Origin: Marivita geojedonensis
Lineage (GTDB): Bacteria > Pseudomonadota > Alphaproteobacteria > Rhodobacterales > Rhodobacteraceae
Direction: 5' to 3'
DNA: 64,000 nt
Assembly (NCBI RefSeq): GCF_002115805.1
Contig: NZ_JFKC01000003.1
Coordinates: 248,001-312,000 of the forward strand
In this document: positions 58,927-64,000 of the stretch, one piece after another
How positions within the stretch are numbered: the stretch's first letter is position 1
Layout of the letters: each line of letters starts with the position of its first letter
Notes under the pieces: generated by a model
Seen by the model: only the letters and a program-made list of their open reading frames with translations
Databases searched by the model: none
Told to the model about the DNA's origin: nothing
Translations under genes and position numbers: made by a program

Positions 58927-59074
58927 CCTTTGATTTTGCTACGTTGAGCGGCGACAAAGCGTATGCGCATCGCGGAAAAAAGAGGCACTTGCGGAAATGC
59001 GCTGCCGAAAATTAAAGCAGACATCGTTTTGATTAAAGAATGTGCAAAAACATACACGTGTGACTATTTATAAG
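58927..59074. promoter_or_regulatory. Upstream region of amt
   Basis: 148 bases between amt and cinA. It is AT-rich near 59020-59072 (TTTATAAG, TGTGCAAAAACATACAC). No canonical -24/-12 sigma-54 element is present, consistent with a sigma-70-type, NtrC-activated promoter as known for Rhodobacter. Confidence 0.4.
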
Positions 59075-59554
59075 TCACTTCGTGCGTAGTGCAGCGGCAA
59101 TCAGGGACAGCGCTTCGTCCCGCGCCGCAGCCCGGACCGCCCCGCGTCCCAACGCGCCGAATTCGATGGTCTTGCTGTCCAGGTTCTGCGCCGTTGCAAT
59201 GGCAAAGCACACGCGGCCTTCGGGCTTGAATTCCGATCCGCCCGGTCCCGCGATCCCGCTGATCGCCACGGCAACCGTCGCTTTGGCCGCCCTCAGCGCC
59301 CCCGTCGCCATCTCCCGCGCAACCTCTTCCGACACCGCGCCATGCGCGTCCAGGGTGGCAGACAACACACCCAGCATTTCGACCTTGGCCTGATTGGAAT
59401 AGGTGACGAAGCCACGCTCGAAGATATTCGACGATCCGGCCACATCCGTGATCGCCGCCGCCACCATTCCGCCGGTGCAGCTTTCCGCGGTCGTGACCGT
59501 CGCCCCGGCCTCCATCGCGAGGTGGAGGATGGCTTCGGCCAGCGATGCGCTCAC
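59075..59554 (-). CDS. CinA C-terminal domain protein (PncC-type nicotinamide-nucleotide amidase)
   Basis: A 159-residue protein matching the CinA C-terminal domain, with VTTAESCTGGMVAAAITDVAGSS and ISGIAGPGGSEFKPEGRVCFAIA. In E. coli the PncC enzyme deamidates nicotinamide mononucleotide. The MoaB-like N-terminal domain of full-length CinA is absent, as in PncC. Start is inferred as GTG at 59554, overlapping the pgpA stop (GTGA); an upstream frame is out of place because it overlaps pgpA extensively. Confidence 0.85.
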   Translation of the reverse strand: MSASLAEAILHLAMEAGATVTTAESCTGGMVAAAITDVAGSSNIFERGFVTYSNQAKVEMLGVLSATLDAHGAVSEEVAREMATGALRAAKATVAVAISGIAGPGGSEFKPEGRVCFAIATAQNLDSKTIEFGALGRGAVRAAARDEALSLIAAALRTK

Positions 59555-60039
59555 ATCAGGACCAGATGAAACAGCGCCGCCAGAGCGATCACGCCAAGCG
59601 CGGCAAACACCCCGGCGATCACATCGTCCAGCATGACGCCCAGCGCGTCGCCGCGCGCGTCGGCCTTGCCCACGAGCCACGGCTTCCAGATGTCAAACAG
59701 CCGGAACAGCGCAAAGGCAGCGATCCAGCCGGGGTACAGCGCCAGCAGATCAACCGACATCATCATCGCCCCGTAACCCACTGGAAACAGGGAGATCCAT
59801 TGACCTACGGCTTCGTCCACAACGATATAGGATGGATCGTGATCCTCCTGTCCTCGGGTGATTTCGCGCGTGGCGATCCAGCCGGACATGAACACGAAGA
59901 AGGTGAGGTTCACCAAGAGCCAGAACCCGCCGATCGACAGAACGGCATAGGCCACCGGCAGCGCGGCCAAAGAGCCCCATGTGCCGGGCGCGGGTCTGAG
60001 GTAGCCAACCCCGAAAAACGTTGCGACCAGCCGGTTCAT
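59551..60039 (-). CDS. pgpA: Phosphatidylglycerophosphatase A
   Basis: A 162-residue membrane phosphatase that dephosphorylates phosphatidylglycerophosphate to phosphatidylglycerol. N-terminal block [21 protein letters not shown], the acidic segment [17 protein letters not shown] and [31 protein letters not shown] are the family motifs, with about four membrane helices. It overlaps ispF upstream and cinA-type downstream by four bases each, giving a three-gene operon. Confidence 0.93.
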   Translation of the reverse strand: MNRLVATFFGVGYLRPAPGTWGSLAALPVAYAVLSIGGFWLLVNLTFFVFMSGWIATREITRGQEDHDPSYIVVDEAVGQWISLFPVGYGAMMMSVDLLALYPGWIAAFALFRLFDIWKPWLVGKADARGDALGVMLDDVIAGVFAALGVIALAALFHLVLM

Positions 60040-60521
60040 GCGCTCACCAGCGCGGCTGTTGCGATGGCCGCAATCCCTTCGCCGCGCCCTGTAAAGCCCA
60101 GCTTTTCGGACGTGGTCGCCTTGACCGAGATATCCCCGACCGGCAGGCCCATGATCTCGGACAGCGCGGCGCGCATCGCGTCGGCATGGGGGCCGATCTT
60201 CGGAAACTCGCACACCAATGTGCAGTCCACATTGCTGATCACGAATCCTGCGTCACGGGCCATCTGAACCGCGTGTTTGAGGAAGATGTCGCTGGCCGCA
60301 CCCTTCCATTGAGGGTCGGACGGCGGAAAATGCCGCCCGATATCACCTTCGGCCAATGCGCCATAAATCGCATCGGTGATTGCGTGCATGCCGACATCTG
60401 CATCGGAGTGACCCATAAGCGCCTGATCATGCGGAACTTTTATTCCGCACAGCACGACATGGTCGCCGGGCCCGAACTTGTGAACGTCATAGCCATTGCC
60501 AAGCCGAACCTTCATGTGCAA
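60036..60521 (-). CDS. ispF: 2-C-methyl-D-erythritol 2,4-cyclodiphosphate synthase
   Basis: A 161-residue (159 if the third Met is used) enzyme of the non-mevalonate isoprenoid pathway. N-terminal [12 protein letters not shown] with metal-binding residues, [31 protein letters not shown] and the C-terminal [21 protein letters not shown] are family motifs. It is a stand-alone gene; in many alphaproteobacteria ispD and ispF are fused. Heads the ispF-pgpA-cinA operon and is divergent from dusB. Confidence 0.95.
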   Translation of the reverse strand: MHMKVRLGNGYDVHKFGPGDHVVLCGIKVPHDQALMGHSDADVGMHAITDAIYGALAEGDIGRHFPPSDPQWKGAASDIFLKHAVQMARDAGFVISNVDCTLVCEFPKIGPHADAMRAALSEIMGLPVGDISVKATTSEKLGFTGRGEGIAAIATAALVSA

Positions 60522-60695
60522 ATCCCTCGAAGTGTTACGGCTTGTCTAAGGTTTGTCCGGAGCCTGTGCAATCGCTCCGGCGTATTTGCACAATAATTAG
60601 GCAGATGCGTTTTGTTGGTCTGTTTTTCAGGCTAATATCATTGAACGGCGTGCAGCCAAGGCGTAGCTCAAACTCATCAATCAAGGATTGCAGCG
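60522..60695. promoter_or_regulatory. Divergent promoter region of ispF and dusB-ntrBC
   Basis: 174 bases; a 7-bp inverted repeat TGTGCAA...TTGCACA, arms separated by 14 bases, lies near 60567-60594. A similar TTGCACA is near the ispF start. It may be a protein-binding site of unknown identity. Confidence 0.4.
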
Positions 60696-61679
60696 GTGAC
60701 TCCGTCGGTTCCAGACACCCTTATTTCTCCTCCCGTGCTGCTGGCGCCGCTCGCTGGCATCACTGATTTGCCGTTCCGATCGCTGGTTTCACAGTTCGGG
60801 GCAGGTCGGGTTGTGTCGGAAATGATCGCCAGCGGAGAGTTCCTGACCGACCGGCCTGGCACGCGCGAAAAGGCAGAGCTTGGAGCAGGGATCGCCAACA
60901 CGTCGGTCCAGTTGGCTGGCCGGACACCCGAAGCCATGGCCGAGGCCGCGCGGATGGTCGAAGGGATGGGCGCGCAGGTGATCGACATCAACATGGGGTG
61001 CCCGGCGAAAAAGGTTGTCGGCGGCTATTCCGGCTCTGCGCTCCTGCGCGATCTCGACCATGCGTGCCGCCTGATCGAGGCGGTGATCGGCGCGGTACGT
61101 GTTCCGGTAACCCTCAAGACACGGCTGGGCTGGGACGATGCCTCGCACAACGCGGCAGAGCTGGCGCAGCGCGCCGAATCCCTTGGCATTGCAATGATCG
61201 TGATCCACGGGCGCACCCGTTGCCAGTTCTACAAGGGCAAGGCGGACTGGCGAGCCATCCGCGCGATCAAGGAGGCGGTCTCGATTTCGGTGATCGCCAA
61301 TGGCGATATCGTGGATACGGCGTCTGCGCGCACGGCACTGGCGCAAAGCGGCGCGGACGGCGTGATGGTGGGGCGGGGCGCGCAGGGCCGTCCGTGGGTG
61401 CTGGCGCAGATTGCCGCCGACCTGTTCGGCACCAAGGCGCCCCTGATACCCACCGGAATGCGCCTCGTGGACATGGTCGCCGGTCACTACGACGCGATGC
61501 TGTCGTTTTATGGAACAGAGCTCGGCAACCGGGTCGCCCGCAAACATCTGGGCTGGTACATGGACGATGCGGCCACCGCATCCAGTCTGCGCAAATCCAT
61601 CCTGACTGCCAAAGATCCTGATTACGTTTTCGATGCGTTGCCCGAAGCATTGCTCGGCACGGAAAGGTGCGCGGCATGA
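60696..61679 (+). CDS. dusB: tRNA-dihydrouridine synthase DusB (NifR3)
   Basis: A 327-residue flavoprotein that reduces uridines to dihydrouridine in tRNA. Motifs: PLAGITDLPFRSLVSQFGAG, INMGCPAKKVVGGYSGSALL with the catalytic Cys, VTLKTRLGWDD, IHGRTRCQFYKG, VIANGDIVD and VMVGRGAQGRPWVLAQI. Initiation is at GTG with AAGGA nine bases upstream. It leads the nifR3-ntrB-ntrC operon typical of Rhodobacterales; its stop overlaps the ntrB start by four bases. Confidence 0.96.
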   Translation: MTPSVPDTLISPPVLLAPLAGITDLPFRSLVSQFGAGRVVSEMIASGEFLTDRPGTREKAELGAGIANTSVQLAGRTPEAMAEAARMVEGMGAQVIDINMGCPAKKVVGGYSGSALLRDLDHACRLIEAVIGAVRVPVTLKTRLGWDDASHNAAELAQRAESLGIAMIVIHGRTRCQFYKGKADWRAIRAIKEAVSISVIANGDIVDTASARTALAQSGADGVMVGRGAQGRPWVLAQIAADLFGTKAPLIPTGMRLVDMVAGHYDAMLSFYGTELGNRVARKHLGWYMDDAATASSLRKSILTAKDPDYVFDALPEALLGTERCAA

Positions 61680-62782
61680 GCGAAGACCTGTCAGAACCGA
61701 CGATGGTGAACGAGGCCCTGATCTGGTCGTCTCTTCCGGCGCCTGCGATCATTATCGACGCGGATGAAAACATCCTCGACATGAACCCCGCGGCCGAAGG
61801 GTTCATGAACAACTCGGCCAAGTGGCTGCGCGGTCAGCCGATCTGGGATCGCCTGACGGTTGACGCCCCGATGGAAAAGAGCCTCGCCCGCGCGCGGGCA
61901 AATGGCACACCGCTTTTCGTCAACGATGTGGATGTCGGCCCCGGCACGCGCCCGCCGCTTGTCTGCAACCTGCAATTCGCTCCGGTACAGGGCCACGAAG
62001 GCTGCATGATCCTGCTCATCAGCCCGCGCGAACTGGCCGGACGCGTGAACCAGAGCCAGACGGTCAAATCCGCCGCGAAATCCGCCATCGGCATGGCCGA
62101 GATGCTGGCGCATGAAATCAAGAACCCGCTCGCGGGGATCACCGGAGCGGCCCAGCTTTTGAGCATGAACCTCAGCAATGGTGATCTCGAGCTGACCGAT
62201 CTGATCGTGGCCGAGACGCGCCGTATCGTGAAGCTGCTGGAACAGGTCGAACAGTTCGGCAATCTGTCCGCACCGGAACGCAAGCCGGTCAATCTCCATG
62301 ACGTGCTGGACCGCGCACGGCGCTCTGCGCTGCTGGGCTTCGGCGCACATATGAAGATCATCGAGGATTACGATCCCTCTCTGCCCATGGCGCTTGGCGA
62401 TGCCGACCAGCTGCTGCAGGTGTTCCTCAACCTGATCAAGAACGCGTCCGAGGCGGCTGATCCCAAAGAAGGCGGCACGATCCGTCTGCATACCTTCTAC
62501 GAACACAGCTACAGCCTGCGTCGCGCCGATGGTTCGGGTCAGTCTCTGCCGCTTCAGGTCGAGGTGATCGATGATGGGCCCGGACTGCCGCCCGAGATCC
62601 GGGGCGATGTGTTCGATCCCTTCGTGTCGGGCCGTGAAAACGGCACCGGGCTTGGCCTCGCCCTGGTGAGCAAGATCATCTCGGACCACGATGGCTGGGT
62701 GTCGGTGGACTCCGTCCCCGGCAAGACCCGCTTCCGCATTTCGCTGCCGCAGGCACCCCGCAAACAAAAGGAGTCTAATTGA
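61676..62782 (+). CDS. ntrB: Nitrogen regulation sensor kinase NtrB
   Basis: A 368-residue soluble histidine kinase that phosphorylates NtrC under nitrogen limitation, under control of PII. A PAS domain spans about residues 15-115; the phosphoacceptor is His146 ([21 protein letters not shown]), and the ATPase domain has [28 protein letters not shown] and [11 protein letters not shown]. The start is ATG overlapping the dusB stop, and its stop overlaps the ntrC start by one base (TGATG). Confidence 0.96.
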   Translation: MSEDLSEPTMVNEALIWSSLPAPAIIIDADENILDMNPAAEGFMNNSAKWLRGQPIWDRLTVDAPMEKSLARARANGTPLFVNDVDVGPGTRPPLVCNLQFAPVQGHEGCMILLISPRELAGRVNQSQTVKSAAKSAIGMAEMLAHEIKNPLAGITGAAQLLSMNLSNGDLELTDLIVAETRRIVKLLEQVEQFGNLSAPERKPVNLHDVLDRARRSALLGFGAHMKIIEDYDPSLPMALGDADQLLQVFLNLIKNASEAADPKEGGTIRLHTFYEHSYSLRRADGSGQSLPLQVEVIDDGPGLPPEIRGDVFDPFVSGRENGTGLGLALVSKIISDHDGWVSVDSVPGKTRFRISLPQAPRKQKESN

Positions 62783-64000
62783 TGGATGGCACGGTTCTGG
62801 TCGCTGATGATGACCGCACGATCCGCACGGTTCTCACACAGGCTTTGACCCGCGCCGGGTGCAAGGTACACGCAACCTCGTCGCTGACGACGCTGATGCG
62901 CTGGGTGGCCGAGGGCAAGGGCGATGTGGTGATCTCGGACGTGGTCATGCCGGATGGCAACGGGCTCGAAATGCTGCCCAAGATCAGCCAGGACCGTCCC
63001 GATCTGCCGGTGATCGTGATCTCTGCTCAGAACACCATCATGACCGCAATCCAGGCTGCCGAGGCCGAGGCCTACGATTACCTGCCCAAGCCTTTCGACC
63101 TGCCGGACCTGATGAAACGGACGGCAAAGGCCCTCGATGCTCGGATGCGTTCGCCGCGCCCGACAACCGACATGACACCCGATGACGCGCCCGACGATCT
63201 GCCGCTGATTGGCAAGACACCGGCCATGCAGGCGCTCTACCGGCTTGTGGCCAAGGTAATGAACACCGATCTTCCGGTTCTGATCTGCGGCGAATCCGGC
63301 ACCGGCAAATCGCTCATCGCCCGCGCGCTGCACGATTTCTCAGACCGCCGGTCCCTGCCGTTCGTCACCGTGACGGGCAGCGATCTGGCTGACATTGAAG
63401 GCCCGGCGCGTATCCTCGCCCGGGTGCGTGGCGGAACGCTGCTCATCGACGAACTGGCCGATGTGCCGGACGAAGTTCAGGCGCGTATCGTGCGCATGAT
63501 GGACGGTCCGGGCGAACACGTGCCGCGCTTCATCGCGACCAGCCAGACCGATCCGGGGCAGGGCATCTCGAACAGTGGCGTGCGCGAGGACCTCTACTAC
63601 CGCATCAGCGGCGCAACCATTTCCGTGCCCTCCCTGCGGGAACGGGTCGATGACATCGCGCTGCTCAGCGAACACTTCCTGACCCGTGCCGAACGGGAAG
63701 GCGGTGCCAAGCGCTGGCTTTCGGAAGACGCAGCCGACCTCTTCCGCGCCTACAGCTGGCCCGGCAACGTGCGCCAACTGGAAAACGTGGTGCGCCGTCT
63801 CAGCCTGACCTCACGCGCCGACGAAATCACCCGCGCCGAAGTCGAAAACGTGCTGGGCAACCAACCCGAAACGGGCCCGGTCCTGCGCGGCGGCGACAGC
63901 GAAAAACTCAGCGCCTCGGTCGCGCGCCATCTGCGGCGGTACTTTGACCTGCACGGCACGATGCTGCCGCCCCCCGGCCTCTACCCGCGAATCCTGCGTG
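62782..64000 (+). CDS. ntrC: Nitrogen regulation response regulator NtrC, partial (C-terminus outside window)
   Basis: The first 406 codons of NtrC are visible; the end lies past the window. Receiver domain with phospho-Asp53 ([13 protein letters not shown]), then an AAA+ domain with Walker A GESGTGKS (170-177), Walker [13 protein letters not shown], and [22 protein letters not shown]. Between Walker A and B the spacing is about 18 residues shorter than in E. coli NtrC, and the sigma-54-contact motif GAFTGA is missing. In Rhodobacter the same protein activates RpoD-type polymerase and not sigma-54. Confidence 0.95.
   Translation, partial: MDGTVLVADDDRTIRTVLTQALTRAGCKVHATSSLTTLMRWVAEGKGDVVISDVVMPDGNGLEMLPKISQDRPDLPVIVISAQNTIMTAIQAAEAEAYDYLPKPFDLPDLMKRTAKALDARMRSPRPTTDMTPDDAPDDLPLIGKTPAMQALYRLVAKVMNTDLPVLICGESGTGKSLIARALHDFSDRRSLPFVTVTGSDLADIEGPARILARVRGGTLLIDELADVPDEVQARIVRMMDGPGEHVPRFIATSQTDPGQGISNSGVREDLYYRISGATISVPSLRERVDDIALLSEHFLTRAEREGGAKRWLSEDAADLFRAYSWPGNVRQLENVVRRLSLTSRADEITRAEVENVLGNQPETGPVLRGGDSEKLSASVARHLRRYFDLHGTMLPPPGLYPRILR

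Noticed and set aside
58927-59074. Sigma-54 promoter of amt
   Set aside because: GGCAGCGCATTTCC does not place GC at the required -12 position; no other candidate fits.

Overview
This 64 kb window is an ordinary, densely packed chromosomal segment of a high-GC alphaproteobacterium, most likely a marine Rhodobacterales member (Roseobacter type). The lineage call rests on the sciP-ctrA pair, the dusB(nifR3)-ntrB-ntrC operon with an NtrC lacking the GAFTGA loop, TakP-like TRAP transporter genes, DUF6477/DUF6456-type genes, a CimA isoleucine route, a MetA with an acetyl-type active site and a GTTC-N7-GTTC LexA box. I see no rRNA or tRNA gene, insertion sequence, prophage, CRISPR array or replication origin.

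Layout. 1-2.9 kb: Rieske oxygenase with a coupled partner, an XRE regulator and a small possibly OB-fold protein. 2.9-5.5 kb: ilvB-ilvN preceded by a classical leader-peptide attenuator. 5.8-12.8 kb: two-component system facing a TRAP dicarboxylate/keto-acid transporter. 12.9-19.6 kb: leftward genes (cupin, bpt, aspartic protease, marC, ABC-F), ndk, then tfoX-like and an aminotransferase. 19.6-27.5 kb: cysS with a candidate Cys-Cys leader peptide, cimA and a synthase-like gene, then an MFS exporter and the overlapping cobK-alkA-esterase run. 27.5-36.5 kb: glycosyltransferase, mnmA, sciP, ctrA, ligA-recG, then a LexA box driving a 44-residue membrane protein. 36.5-44.6 kb: Fe-S scaffold, hisI, and a long leftward run (ATPase-metA-hydrolase-ppk2-tetR-trmFO-methyltransferase-gluQRS). 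44.8-49.3 kb: FadL-like porin, EamA transporter, SH3 protein, guaA. 49.5-57.7 kb: MttB-family methyltransferase, DUF6477/DUF6456 genes, lipA, cytochromes, LysR, hpt, RatA/COQ10-like. 57.7-64 kb: amt, ispF-pgpA-cinA, dusB-ntrB-ntrC (cut by the window end).

Functional threads: branched-chain amino acids (ilvBN, cimA), nitrogen sensing (ntrBC, amt), cell cycle and DNA damage (ctrA, sciP, ligA, recG, alkA, the SOS microprotein), tRNA modification (mnmA, trmFO, gluQRS, dusB, cysS) and small-molecule uptake (TRAP, amt, FadL).

The signals most worth following are not large genes: the SOS-box microprotein at 36.1-36.5 kb, the Cys-Cys leader peptide with a Shine-Dalgarno-masking hairpin before cysS, and the ilvBN attenuator. 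Start sites were often moved downstream from the longest open frame on the basis of ribosome binding sites, stop-start overlaps or family N-termini.
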